The translations under genes were made by a program, and so were the position numbers. Source: Polyangiaceae bacterium (lineage in GTDB: Bacteria > Myxococcota_A > Polyangia > Polyangiales > Polyangiaceae). Taken from it: a stretch of 64,000 bases of DNA. Below, in pieces: positions 47,742 through 56,348 of this stretch (the stretch's first letter is position 1; the number at the start of each line of letters is the position of its first letter). The notes below the pieces were generated by a model. That model did no database searches, was not told the origin of the DNA, and was given only the letters and a program-made list of their open reading frames with translations. The stretch is taken from the NCBI GenBank assembly GCA_015075635.1, contig JABTUA010000002.1, positions 1,488,001 through 1,552,000 of the forward strand, written 5' to 3'.

Positions 47742-47949
47742 TTCGTCTGCGTGCCGTTGCAAGAGGCTCCTCCGTTGCTATCCCCAAGCGACAGCCAGGC
47801 GTTGCTGTTGGCGCCACTGTGTTTATCCGCGCGGTAGATCGCCATCTCCGTGGCCATGTCGGATCGATGTGGACCATGGGCATGTCGATGTCGACACCCC
47901 ATTGGAGGTCGGCGAGCCGCCGGCAAAGATGTCCCACTTCGTGACCCAT
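47611..47949 (-). pseudogene. Truncated second copies of the metalloprotease 3' end and the FGE-like 5' end
   Basis: 47611-47665 resembles the start of the FGE-like gene (48839-48893), and 47672-47949 resembles the metalloprotease 3' end (48902-49311). About 120 bases (48939-49059 equivalent) are deleted, and there are many point differences and small deletions. Order and strand are the same as in the complete pair. It is an older tandem duplication of the pair, cut on one side by the 526-bp repeat junction. Confidence 0.8.
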
Positions 47950-47973
47950 TTCCCGGTCGGCAGCCGGGTGACC

Positions 47974-48891
47974 TCACTTGCCCGAAACGAGGTCCGCGCA
48001 GCAGCGGAACCCCCTTTCGAAGTAGGTGCTCGTCACGTGGGTACTCCCGGCGTTGCAGGACATCGGGACCTCGGGGCTGCTCATCGATCCGTCTCCATGC
48101 ACCGAGCAGTTCTGCCCCGGGCTCTCGCACTCGGCGGTCCACTCCTGCACGCTTCCGACCAGGTCGTAAACCTCGGCGAACCCTTCGAGCGCACCGTGGC
48201 ACGCGCTCGAGGCCGTGCCGGTCACGTCCTTCGCGGCCTCGCCCTGCTGCTGGATCTTCACAGGGTCCACGCAGGTCCCCGGTGCGTACGAGTCACCCCA
48301 GGGGTACTTCGTCTTGCCGCCCTGCGTGCAGGCGTTCGTCCACTCGCTCTGGGCGGGGTCGTTGATCCCCGCCAGCGTCGCGGTCCCGCCGCCGACCTTG
48401 CCGCACAGCCGCTTGCCAGCCCACGCGCAGTAGGCCGCAGCGTCGCACCAGTCCACGCACGCAACCGCACGATCCGGATACTTCACCGGGTCGTACTCCT
48501 CCGCCATGCAGTACCCGTCCATCCCGACCATCTGCCCGTCGTGCGGTGGAATTAGCTTGGGTTCGTAGCGGGTGTTCCAGGCGCAGGCCTCGATTTGGCC
48601 CCCGGTCTTGCCGGCCATGGCCTTGGCGAACGTGACGTATTCCCCCGCCGTCACCTCCCGCTGGTCCATGCAGTACCCGGTTCCGTCCGGTGCCGCGAGC
48701 TTCACCAGCTTCGGCCCGGGAAGTCCGGCCGGACAGGCTTCGGGCTTCGCGGCGTCGGACGGGGCATCGCTCTCTGCGTCGCCGATCGGCTCGGAGGTGA
48801 TCCCGCTGTCGGCCTTGTCCTTGCTGCAAGCGGCGAGCAGCAGGGCCACGAACGCGGGTGCCATCATTGCCATTCGATGGTTCATCTTCAT
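47974..48891 (-). CDS. Formylglycine-generating-enzyme (SUMF1/DUF323)-fold lipoprotein
   Basis: The 305-residue protein has a lipoprotein signal (APAFVALLLAAC) and an acidic linker. The FGE-sulfatase fold covers about 70-300 (YCMDQREVTAGEYVTF, ACVDWCDAAAYCAWAGKRLC, YPWGDSYAPGTCVDPV, GSVQEWTAECE, ERGFRCCAD). True FGEs convert a sulfatase cysteine to formylglycine. Myxobacterial lipoprotein versions are numerous and most lack known substrates. Ten bases downstream of the metalloprotease stop, so probably one operon. Confidence 0.88.
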   Translation of the reverse strand: MKMNHRMAMMAPAFVALLLAACSKDKADSGITSEPIGDAESDAPSDAAKPEACPAGLPGPKLVKLAAPDGTGYCMDQREVTAGEYVTFAKAMAGKTGGQIEACAWNTRYEPKLIPPHDGQMVGMDGYCMAEEYDPVKYPDRAVACVDWCDAAAYCAWAGKRLCGKVGGGTATLAGINDPAQSEWTNACTQGGKTKYPWGDSYAPGTCVDPVKIQQQGEAAKDVTGTASSACHGALEGFAEVYDLVGSVQEWTAECESPGQNCSVHGDGSMSSPEVPMSCNAGSTHVTSTYFERGFRCCADLVSGK

Positions 48892-48901
48892 CCTCCGAAG
48901 C

Positions 48902-51259
48902 TCAGAGCACCACGGCGCGCTGGTTGCCGATCGTTCGAGACTCCCAGATCGTATAGTCCGACTGCGAGGTGAGCCAGTTGACGGTCATCGTGTCGGGGTT
49001 CACGATCAGGATCTCCGCCTTGCCGTCCCCGGTCATGTCGCTCACCGCGAAGACCATGTTGCGCGGCCGATTCAGCGACCAGAGCGCGTAGTTCGTCTGC
49101 GTGCCGTTGCAGGAGGCTCCTCCGCTGCTATTCCGAATCGACAGCCAGGCGTTGCTGTTGGCGCCGCTGTGCTTGTCCGCGCGGTAGATCGCCATCTCCG
49201 TGGCCATGTCGCCGTCGCGATCGATGTGGACGATGGGCATGTCGATGTCGACCCCCCATTGGCAGGAGGTCGGCGAGCCGCCGGCAAAGATGTCCCACTT
49301 CGTGACCCAGGTGCCATTCGGCGGGAACCACAGCGAGAAGACCCGACGCGGCTCGTTCCAGCAGTTGCCGCCCTGACACACCTGCTTGGCGCGGAACACG
49401 CCGTTCAGCGGGACTCCGGCGCCGCGCTGCGCCGAGCTCCCCGAGCCGGGGACCGTGTTGGGCGATCCCACGTACACGTTGGAGAACTGGCTGGTGACCA
49501 GCGGCTCGCTCCAGAGCAGCTCCGAGCGCGCCATCCGGAACAGCGCGGTGGCGGGGTTGTAAACGGCGATGTCCGTCTTCCAGTCGCCGTCGTAGTGACC
49601 CGCTAGGGGCACTTCTCCGGGCGACCCGAGGAAGCGCGCGGTCCCTGACCCACCCGAGACCGGCCTCCACCACCAGAGGCCATAGGCGGGAGTGTAGAAC
49701 GCCAGCTCGGCGGTGCTCGGGTTTCCATCGAAGTCGAGACCCGGAAGCGGCACGGATTGACGCTCGCCAAAGCCGATCGGATTCACGCCGTCGTGTCCAC
49801 AAGACGTGCTCGGGGGATTTCCGGTATTGGTAGCACACCAGCGCCAGTACCCCGTCGTGGCCGCCGGGTCGTTCCGGGCGAGTCCCCCGCCCGGCTGGTA
49901 CACCGCGACGTCCGCACGACCGTCGCCGTCGTAGTCCGCGGGCACGGGGATGTCGCCCAGCCTGCCGAACGCAACATTGATGTGCTGCCCGGCGCTCACG
50001 CTGAAGCCGTACGTGCTCAACAGAACGATGAACGAACCGTAGCTCGCCCCATCGGTCGGCGGCACCCACACGCCGATGTCGCGGCGACCGTCACCGTCGA
50101 AGTCGAGCTTGAAGCTTGCTTCGCGATTGTGACCTTCCCCGAGTCGCGGCCGCCGGCCAGCAGCCACGTCGCTGCCGTTCGCACCGTCCATGATCTGCGT
50201 CTTCCACGGCGCAGGGGTAGCGAGCTCGTAACGCAGGTACTTGCGGATACGGCCAATCTGCGAGTCGCTGATGGAGAACGAGTGGCTCTCGCTGTTGAGA
50301 TCGTCGTAGCTCGTCACGTTCGGGCCGTAGCCGGACGCGAACGTGAACGCGATCCCCTTCAGCGCGTTCGAGCCCGTGTAGTAGTGAACGCCGTTCACGG
50401 TGCAATCCATGTAGCCGTCCGGCTGGGTGATGCAGTTGCTTCCCGTGTGGATGGGCTGGAGCGACGCGCTGTGGGGCTGCGCCTCCGCCTCGCTCGAGAA
50501 GAACAGGTTCGGCGTGCCGGGCTTGTAGACGAGATCCCAGAGGTGCTCGGGCTTCATCACCGTGTAGGTCCTGGGGTCGAACAGCGGCTCGTCCCCCGCC
50601 CACGTAATGTCCGACGGATGGTGCGCTCCCAGCGTGTGCCCGAGCTCGTGAGCGAACTTGTAGCGCGGGATGCTGCCGCCACTGTAGATCACCGCGGCCG
50701 TGCCCCACTCCGGCGCGAATCCTTGATGATAAGTCCCGCCGTTGACCGGCACCCAGAGAATGGTCTCCGACCAATCCGCGTAGCGCGTCGCGGCCGCCCG
50801 GAGCCAGACCCGCTCGCGTTTCTTCTGCGGGTCGAGCCAGGCATTGTCCGGCAGGTTCGGGAACACCCCCTGCAAGTCGCTCTTCACCTGATCCCATCTC
50901 TTGTCCAGGTTCGATGCATTCGACAAGTCGGAGAACTGCGGCGAGACCCAGCGCTCGTAGGACTTGATCCAGTACTGCACGCCGGCGGCCTTGAAGACCT
51001 CGTTGGCAGCCTGCACTCCGCTCTGGAGGGTCGTGTAGCTGATGACGTCGGGATCGGACGCCGAGTTGACGATCTGGACCACGCGAAGCGGCACCGTCCG
51101 CTCCTGCACGGCGCTCGAGAACTCTTCCTCTACTTCGCCAAGGGGTTCCCGCGGTGCGCGACGTCCGTCATCGACGGAGCACGCAGAGGTGAGTAATGTC
51201 AGCACGACGCAGCTGGATATTGAGCCGAGCCGAGCCGAGCCGAGCCGAGCACTCGCCAT
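48902..51259 (-). CDS. Secreted metzincin metalloprotease with FG-GAP repeats
   Basis: The 785-residue protein has a signal peptide with lipobox LTSAC. Residues about 50-360 are a zinc protease with HELGHTLGAHH, the HExxHxxGxxH metzincin site. After it come several FG-GAP/VCBS-type propeller blades with calcium-like loops (DFDGDGRRDIGVW, DYDGDGRADVAVYQ, DMTGDGKAEILIV). A pentanucleotide repeat (51222-51250) lies within the first codons, before the hydrophobic core of the signal. Probable extracellular protease for predation or matrix turnover. A degraded copy of its 3' end lies at 47672-47949. Confidence 0.88.
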   Translation of the reverse strand: MASARLGSARLGSISSCVVLTLLTSACSVDDGRRAPREPLGEVEEEFSSAVQERTVPLRVVQIVNSASDPDVISYTTLQSGVQAANEVFKAAGVQYWIKSYERWVSPQFSDLSNASNLDKRWDQVKSDLQGVFPNLPDNAWLDPQKKRERVWLRAAATRYADWSETILWVPVNGGTYHQGFAPEWGTAAVIYSGGSIPRYKFAHELGHTLGAHHPSDITWAGDEPLFDPRTYTVMKPEHLWDLVYKPGTPNLFFSSEAEAQPHSASLQPIHTGSNCITQPDGYMDCTVNGVHYYTGSNALKGIAFTFASGYGPNVTSYDDLNSESHSFSISDSQIGRIRKYLRYELATPAPWKTQIMDGANGSDVAAGRRPRLGEGHNREASFKLDFDGDGRRDIGVWVPPTDGASYGSFIVLLSTYGFSVSAGQHINVAFGRLGDIPVPADYDGDGRADVAVYQPGGGLARNDPAATTGYWRWCATNTGNPPSTSCGHDGVNPIGFGERQSVPLPGLDFDGNPSTAELAFYTPAYGLWWWRPVSGGSGTARFLGSPGEVPLAGHYDGDWKTDIAVYNPATALFRMARSELLWSEPLVTSQFSNVYVGSPNTVPGSGSSAQRGAGVPLNGVFRAKQVCQGGNCWNEPRRVFSLWFPPNGTWVTKWDIFAGGSPTSCQWGVDIDMPIVHIDRDGDMATEMAIYRADKHSGANSNAWLSIRNSSGGASCNGTQTNYALWSLNRPRNMVFAVSDMTGDGKAEILIVNPDTMTVNWLTSQSDYTIWESRTIGNQRAVVL
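51222..51250 (-). repeat. Pentanucleotide microsatellite in the metalloprotease leader
   Basis: The unit GAGCC occurs 5.8 times in a row, within codons 4-13 of the protein (ARLGSARLGS). Because five is not a multiple of three, any gain or loss of one unit moves the downstream gene out of frame with ATG 51259. Confidence 0.9.
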
Positions 51260-51425
51260 GCCAAGAACGCTACGCCGCTGTTGACCGGAGTCAAGCAGCG
51301 GCGCGGAGCGGCATGACGAGCGTCAAGGCCGGCGCACCCATCGTCGAGCTCTTCCCGCTCTCGACGCCGCACGCGGGTTGACGCATCGTAGGCCGCGCGT
51401 GAACAAGTAACGCGCAGCCCTGAGC

Positions 51426-51610
51426 CGCGCGCGGCGCGTGGTCGTCAAGATCGGCTCGCTCTCCCTCGCCACCGACAATGAGGCGCCGCGTCTCCTCGCA
51501 GAGGAGGTCGCTCATCTCCGGCTGGCCGATCGCTCTGTGGTGCCTCGGTGGCGAGCTTGGCGTCGCCATGGTGCTACACACCTGGTCCCGCGACTTGCGC
51601 TACCAGCCGC
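51426..51610 (+). pseudogene. Possible remnant of the glutamate 5-kinase (ProB) N-terminus
   Basis: One frame reads ARRVVVKIGSLSLATDNEA...LLAEEVAHL...RSVV, as in the first 45 residues of ProB (VVVKIGS...LA). A second frame continues with GVAMVLHTWSRDLRYQP, like ProB's next block (GV..L..RPRDL..LQA). The match is short and broken, so this is suggestive only. The rest of the gene is absent; the 526-bp repeat begins at 51659. Confidence 0.35.
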
Positions 51611-51658
51611 ACGTCCCAGGTGCTCGGCCAGCCCCGGGCTCGCCCCCACCAGGTTCTC

Positions 51659-52184
51659 GCTCGTGTCCGTCCGAGACGGATAACCGCCCGGTTTGATTCG
51701 CTTCCAGCTCCGGGTAGAGCGTGCGTCGCTCGGCGCTCATCTGGCCCCCGGCTTTGCCAGAACGGGGCGCGTGCGTCGACGACAATTGCGTGATATTCGC
51801 GCCGACCCATGTCGGCACATGACAACGGCAGCGGCGGGGACGTCCTGGACCCGACGGACCTCACCCATTGGGTGCAGGGCGCGCGCCGTGGGCTCCGCCG
51901 CGACGTGGTCGAGCTGGTGCAGCGCATCGAGCAAGGGGAGCTGTTCGTGCCCCTGGCCAAGCAGGTCCCCGGCGCGACCATCGGCGAGCAGATGGCGCTC
52001 GACGACGATCTGACCATCGCGCCCCACCTGCTCGAGGACGACCAGGGCCGGCTGTTCTCCGCGATGTTCACCCGGCCGGACATCCTGGAGCCGGTAGCGG
52101 AGCAGCTCGGCTGGCGCACCGACGAGGGCGCGCTCGAGTACTGCTCGCTGCCCGCCAAGGTGGGCCTCGACCTGGCTCAGCAGA
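51659..52184 (+). repeat. 526-bp direct repeat, right copy
   Basis: Second copy of 47085-47610, offset by 4574 bases. It carries a truncated pip 5' end (51659-51740, minus strand), the divergent promoter and the 5' part of the intact SseB-like gene. Confidence 0.9.
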
Positions 52185-52633
52185 TCGTCGACGAAGAGAG
52201 CGTGATGGCGCTGATCATCAACGCCGGGCACGAGACGGAGCTGATGTTGCACCGCCACGAGATCGCGAGCATCGCCAAGGGCCGCGCCCTGCCGCTGGTC
52301 GGCTACGTGCGCGACATCCCCGTGCAAGACTTCGAGAAGACGCTGATCGCCGAGGCCGACGCGCCGCCGCCGAAGGCGTTCCTGACGGCGCTCGAGCGCT
52401 GCCTCGAGGAGCTGGGCAACATCGAGCGCTACGAGGTCCTCTCCACGTTCAACGCCGATCGCGACATCGAGCCCCACCTGACGTTGAGCCTCCGACCCAA
52501 GACGCGCAGCATCGACTTCGAGCAGGTCACCGAGCAGCTGATCGATGCACTGCGCGACCTGGTGCCGCCGCCGGGCTACGTGGACATCGTGTTCGACCGC
52601 ACGCCGGAGCCCCCGCTCCCGTCCTCTGCATGA
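51809..52633 (+). CDS. SseB-family protein (full length)
   Basis: The 274-residue protein has the two-part SseB layout. The N-terminal domain (about 25-150) has GELFVPL, LFSAMFTRPDILEP and GLDLAQQIVDEESVMALIINAG. The C-terminal domain (about 175-265) contains EEADAPPPKAFLTALERCLEEL and SLRPKT. E. coli SseB gives enhanced serine sensitivity; elsewhere the fold is linked to type III and type VII secretion accessory roles. Coupled by ATGA to the acyltransferase gene. No signal peptide. Confidence 0.75.
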   Translation: MSAHDNGSGGDVLDPTDLTHWVQGARRGLRRDVVELVQRIEQGELFVPLAKQVPGATIGEQMALDDDLTIAPHLLEDDQGRLFSAMFTRPDILEPVAEQLGWRTDEGALEYCSLPAKVGLDLAQQIVDEESVMALIINAGHETELMLHRHEIASIAKGRALPLVGYVRDIPVQDFEKTLIAEADAPPPKAFLTALERCLEELGNIERYEVLSTFNADRDIEPHLTLSLRPKTRSIDFEQVTEQLIDALRDLVPPPGYVDIVFDRTPEPPLPSSA

Positions 52634-53463
52634 CCCGACCCGACCTGCTCCGCGAGGCGGGCGACCGGCTGAGCCGCACCGAGCGCGCGCAGATCCGCTT
52701 CGTCCGCGGGACGTTCGCGCCAGGGCGCGCCGAGCGGGCCATCCGCTGGTGCCAGCACCACATCGGCTCGACCTGGATCCACCATTTCACCAAGCACCTG
52801 CGCCACGTCCACGGCCTCGAGCGCCTGCCGGCCCTCGATCCCGTCCAGAGCTTCATTCTGGTGTCGAACCACCGGAGCTTCTTCGACCTCTACGTGGTGA
52901 CCGGAGATCTGGTGCGGCGCGGGCTGCCGCACCGCATCGCGTTCCCGGTGCGGTCGAGCTTCTTCTACGACTCCCCCGCCGGCCTGTTCGTGAACGGCGT
53001 GATGAGCTTCTTCGCGATGTACCCGCCCATCTTCCGGGAGAAGAAGCAGCAGGCGCTCAACGTCACCAGCCTGGACGAGCTGGTGTGGCTGCTCCAGCAG
53101 GGCGGCCTGTTCGCCGGCCTGCACCCGGAGGGCACGCGCAAGAAGGACGACGACCCGTACTCGTTCCTGCCCGCTCAACCCGGCGTCGGCAAGATCATCC
53201 ACGCCGCCAAGGTGCCGGTCATCCCGGTGTTCGTGAACGGCCTGATCAACGACCTCCGGCGCCAGGTCACCAGCAACTACGACGGCACCGGCCGCCCCGT
53301 GTTCGTGGTGTTCGGTGAGCCCATCGACTTCTCGGACCTGTACCAGCGGCGCGGCTCGGTTCGCGTCTACAAGTCGGCCGCCGACCGCTGCATGCAGGTC
53401 ATCGGCGGCTTGGGTCAGGAAGAGAAGCGCCTGCGCGCGGAGCTCGAGGCGGCGGAGGGATAG
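52630..53463 (+). CDS. plsC: 1-acylglycerol-3-phosphate acyltransferase (PlsC family)
   Basis: The 277-residue protein has the acyltransferase motifs NHRSFFD (H-x4-D), a middle FFAMYPPIFREKK block, HPEGTR and VPVIPVFVNG. It transfers an acyl chain to lysophosphatidic acid or a related lipid at the inner membrane. ATG 52630 overlaps the stop of the SseB-like gene. Confidence 0.88.
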   Translation: MTRPDLLREAGDRLSRTERAQIRFVRGTFAPGRAERAIRWCQHHIGSTWIHHFTKHLRHVHGLERLPALDPVQSFILVSNHRSFFDLYVVTGDLVRRGLPHRIAFPVRSSFFYDSPAGLFVNGVMSFFAMYPPIFREKKQQALNVTSLDELVWLLQQGGLFAGLHPEGTRKKDDDPYSFLPAQPGVGKIIHAAKVPVIPVFVNGLINDLRRQVTSNYDGTGRPVFVVFGEPIDFSDLYQRRGSVRVYKSAADRCMQVIGGLGQEEKRLRAELEAAEG

Positions 53464-53488
53464 CGCGCGGGCGGAGCGCGCGATTTTT
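53463..53488 (+). terminator. Rho-independent-like terminator after plsC
   Basis: A six-pair GC stem (53463-53468 with 53476-53481) and a seven-base loop are followed by five T residues at 53484-53488, immediately after the stop of plsC. It fits an intrinsic terminator. Confidence 0.55.
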
Positions 53489-53583
53489 GCCGCGCCATCC
53501 GGCGCAACCGATCGCCTTGCGCCCGGTGGTTGCCCACGAGCGCTGATTCCACGTTGGAATGGACCTTGCGCTCTCGCAGTGCC

Positions 53584-55059
53584 ATGCCGTCGAAGGTCCT
53601 GCTCGTCTACCCACCTTCACGCACACAGAGCCACGAGGGGTGCCCCGGGGGCATGACCATGCTGGCCGCCGTGCTGGAGCGCGCGGGGCACGAGGTGCGC
53701 TTGCTGGACGCCAACGCCGCGGCGCGCAGGCGAAGCAGCGAGGACATCGCCCGCATCGCTCGCGAAGAACGCCCCGACGTGATCGGGATGACGTTGGTCA
53801 CGCCGATCGCGCGCGAGGCCTACCGACTCGTGTCCCTGCTCGGGGACAGCGGCGCGAAGCTGCTCGCCGGAGGTCCCCACGCCACGCTCCTGCCCGAAGA
53901 GCCCGTCGAGCACGGCTTCGACGCGACGGTCGTGGGCGAAGGCGAGCCGACCATCGTCGAGGCGGTCGAGGCGCTGGCCGGTCGGATGCCCAAGGACCAG
54001 GTCGCGGGCTGGGTGTACCGCGACGATTCGGGCGTGCTGCGCCACGGACCGCCGCGCGCGCCGGTCGCCGATCTCGACGCGCTCCCGCCGCCGGCCCGCC
54101 ACCTGGTGGACGCCCGCGAGTACGGCGGCCCCGACAACGCCGCGCTGCACATGAACCTGTTCTCGTCGCGGGGCTGCCCCGCGAAGTGCGCCTACTGCGC
54201 CGGCGGGCTGTTCGGCCGTCGCTTCCGCTTCCGCTCGGCGGCCAGCGTGCTCGGCGAGATGGCCGAAGTGCACGCGCGCTTCGGCACCCGTCACTTCCAC
54301 TTCATGGATGACGCCATGACGGTGAACCGCGAGCGCATGCTCGCCATCTGCGAGGGCCTGGAGACTAACGGGCTCGGCCTGACCTGGAGCATGATGACCC
54401 GCGTCGATCGCGTGGACGAGGCGCTCCTCCTCACGTTGCGCCGCGCCGGCTGCGTTCAAATCGACTACGGCATCGAGAGCGGACACCCCGAGACCCTGAA
54501 GCGCATCCACAAGCCGCACGACGTGGCCCGTGCCCGGCGCATCGTGGAGGCGACGGCGGCGGCCGGGATCCGACCGTACGTGTTCTTCATCCTCGGCTTC
54601 CCCTGGGACACGTTGCAGTCGATCGACGAGACCCAGAGGCTGATGGCCGAGCTCGCGCCCTACGTGGCGCGCTTTCACCCGGCCATCGCTTCGATCTTGA
54701 TCCCGTTCCCGGGCACCGAGATCTACGAGCGCTACAAGGACCAGTTCGGCCTGACGGACTGGTGGCTGAGCAAGGAACGCAGCTTCGACGCCCCGGACCG
54801 GGGGCGCCACGCCCACTACCAGACGCAGCTCTTCAGCCGCGGGGCGGTGCTGGACGCCGACTTCTTCCACTACTCGCCGGAGGTGCGGCGCAAGATCGAG
54901 GACGTGTTCGAGTTCATGTGGCTGCACGACCTCAGGCGGAGCTCGCGCGCCGCGCGCCTGGCCAAACGCCTGCTGTTCCAGGCCTCGCGCTCCCTCTGGG
55001 CGCTCTCCCCCGCGCTCGAGCAGCGAGCGTTCGGCATCTTGCGCCCCCAAACCGCGTAG
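53584..55059 (+). CDS. B12-binding radical SAM protein
   Basis: From ATG 53584 (MPSKVLLVYPP), 491 residues. The N-terminal Rossmann-like B12-binding domain (about 1-140) contains GGMTMLAAVLERAGHEV and LLAGGPHATL. The radical SAM barrel has the CPAKCAYC cluster motif near 198, LHFMDDAMT and IDYGIESGHPETLKRI. Such proteins include methyltransferases and lipid- or antibiotic-modifying enzymes. The in-frame start at 53530 would add an unlikely extension. Substrate unknown. Confidence 0.88.
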   Translation: MPSKVLLVYPPSRTQSHEGCPGGMTMLAAVLERAGHEVRLLDANAAARRRSSEDIARIAREERPDVIGMTLVTPIAREAYRLVSLLGDSGAKLLAGGPHATLLPEEPVEHGFDATVVGEGEPTIVEAVEALAGRMPKDQVAGWVYRDDSGVLRHGPPRAPVADLDALPPPARHLVDAREYGGPDNAALHMNLFSSRGCPAKCAYCAGGLFGRRFRFRSAASVLGEMAEVHARFGTRHFHFMDDAMTVNRERMLAICEGLETNGLGLTWSMMTRVDRVDEALLLTLRRAGCVQIDYGIESGHPETLKRIHKPHDVARARRIVEATAAAGIRPYVFFILGFPWDTLQSIDETQRLMAELAPYVARFHPAIASILIPFPGTEIYERYKDQFGLTDWWLSKERSFDAPDRGRHAHYQTQLFSRGAVLDADFFHYSPEVRRKIEDVFEFMWLHDLRRSSRAARLAKRLLFQASRSLWALSPALEQRAFGILRPQTA

Positions 55060-55111
55060 CGCACGAAGAGCTGATCCGGTTGGCGATGTCGTCGGGCTCG
55101 GCCGACCGACC

Positions 55112-55702
55112 CTAGTCAGCCGATTCGCCGCGTGCCTCCTCGAGGAGTCGCTCCAGCGCCGGCAGCAAGTCCGCTCGATCCTCGGCCTCGTCCAACTGCC
55201 CCAGGAGCGCGCGGACGTAGCGGAGATCCATCGACTCGCCCGTCGCTCCCAGGACCGAGCGCACGTCTTCGAGATCGCGAGGACGACCGGCGAACAGCTT
55301 CGCGACCACGAGATCCTCGGGAGAGATGACGGGAACGGTCACGCCGCCGATGTCGATCAGCCTGGCCCGCTCCAGGAAGGTCAGCTCGAGCGAATCCCGG
55401 GCGACGACGAGATCGAGCGGCATTCGAGTCCGTTCGTGAAAGAGAGGAACGACCCGCGAACGTGTGAAGAACGCCTCGAGGTCATCGGTTCGCGAGCCGA
55501 AACCGCCCTTCAGCAGCGCGGCCACCAGCGGTCGGACTCTTTCCTGCTTCAGCGAAATGGTGACGTCGACGTCCAGCGTCATACGCGCGCTCCCGTAGAC
55601 GAGGGCGGCTTGAGCGCCGAACACGTACCAGCGGATCCTCCGGGGACCGAGGACCTTCTTCAGCGCCGCGAGGACCTCAACGCTTGCGGGCCGCCGCGGC
55701 AC
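55112..55702 (-). CDS. Nucleotidyltransferase-like protein, possible toxin
   Basis: GTG 55702 gives 196 residues. The fold resembles nucleotidyltransferases of the AbiEii/MNT kind: a helix ending RWYVFGAQAALVYGS, then MTLDVDVTI with the two metal-binding Asp, then LDLVVARDSLE and VPVISPEDLVVAKLFAGR. It overlaps the small gene upstream by 26 bases. A two-gene arrangement of small DNA-binding-like protein plus nucleotidyltransferase is typical of type II or IV toxin-antitoxin loci, but activity is inferred. Confidence 0.72.
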   Translation of the reverse strand: MPRRPASVEVLAALKKVLGPRRIRWYVFGAQAALVYGSARMTLDVDVTISLKQERVRPLVAALLKGGFGSRTDDLEAFFTRSRVVPLFHERTRMPLDLVVARDSLELTFLERARLIDIGGVTVPVISPEDLVVAKLFAGRPRDLEDVRSVLGATGESMDLRYVRALLGQLDEAEDRADLLPALERLLEEARGESAD

Positions 55703-55901
55703 GTTCCAGACGCTCCGAGACTTGGATGTGACTCTCGACGTCGAGCGCGCGCTGCTCGTCGGTCGGCCATTCGGGGTGCAAGAGGAGCGCGTGACGGCGG
55801 AGGTCATCGGCCAGCCGAATTCGCTCCGCGGGGGTCAGGCCAGCCCAATACGTCACCTTGGACGCTCGCGCGTGGTCGTAGTCTCGCCGTGCAACGCGCA
55901 T
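55677..55901 (-). CDS. Small basic helical protein, putative partner of the nucleotidyltransferase
   Basis: The 74-residue, basic protein starts at ATG 55901. Helical content with LTPAERIRLADDLRRHALLLHPEWPTDEQR and a helix-rich end. Overlaps the nucleotidyltransferase gene and precedes it. Size and coupling fit an antitoxin; no domain recognised. Confidence 0.6.
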   Translation of the reverse strand: MRVARRDYDHARASKVTYWAGLTPAERIRLADDLRRHALLLHPEWPTDEQRALDVESHIQVSERLERAAAARKR

Positions 55902-55954
55902 CTCGATCACCTTAGCACGCCCGCGCCCCTGAACCGTTCTACCATGGCCGAGGC

Positions 55955-56341
55955 ATGACCTCCGCGTACACGCCGGACCTCCCGCCCGAGACCGCTCCAC
56001 CCGTCGTGCTCTGGGCGCGGATCTACGCGGGAGCGCTCGCGCTGGTGTACCTGCTCGTGGCCGCGCTCGGCGTGTTCGTGCTGGTGATGGGCGTCGCCGT
56101 CGCACCCGGCACGAAGGACGCTTTGCCTGCGACGCTGATGGGCATCATCTACCTGCTGCTCGGCATCGCCTTCGCGATCCCCACCACCTGGGGCGCGTTT
56201 GCCGGACGCAAGAAGTACGTCTGGTACTTGCACCTCGGGCTGATCTGCCTGGGCTTCACCAGCTGCGCGTGTTTGCCCGCGTGCATTCCGCTGATCATCT
56301 ACTGGCTCAAGCCCGAGACGAAGGCCTGGTACGGCGCCTGA
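55955..56341 (+). CDS. Small four-helix membrane protein
   Basis: The 128-residue protein has a Pro-rich cytoplasmic start and four hydrophobic helices: ALALVYLLVAALGVFVLVMG, MGIIYLLLGIAFAI, WYLHLGLICLGFTSCACL and IPLIIYWL. A CACLPAC segment in the fourth is noticeable. Common, uncharacterised in Myxococcota. Starts divergently from the small basic protein gene. Confidence 0.65.
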   Translation: MTSAYTPDLPPETAPPVVLWARIYAGALALVYLLVAALGVFVLVMGVAVAPGTKDALPATLMGIIYLLLGIAFAIPTTWGAFAGRKKYVWYLHLGLICLGFTSCACLPACIPLIIYWLKPETKAWYGA

Positions 56342-56348
56342 GCGCGCT

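Noticed and set aside
47974..48891. A true formylglycine-generating enzyme paired with a sulfatase
   Set aside because: No sulfatase gene is nearby, and myxobacterial lipoprotein FGE-fold proteins are abundant without sulfatases. Only the fold is called.
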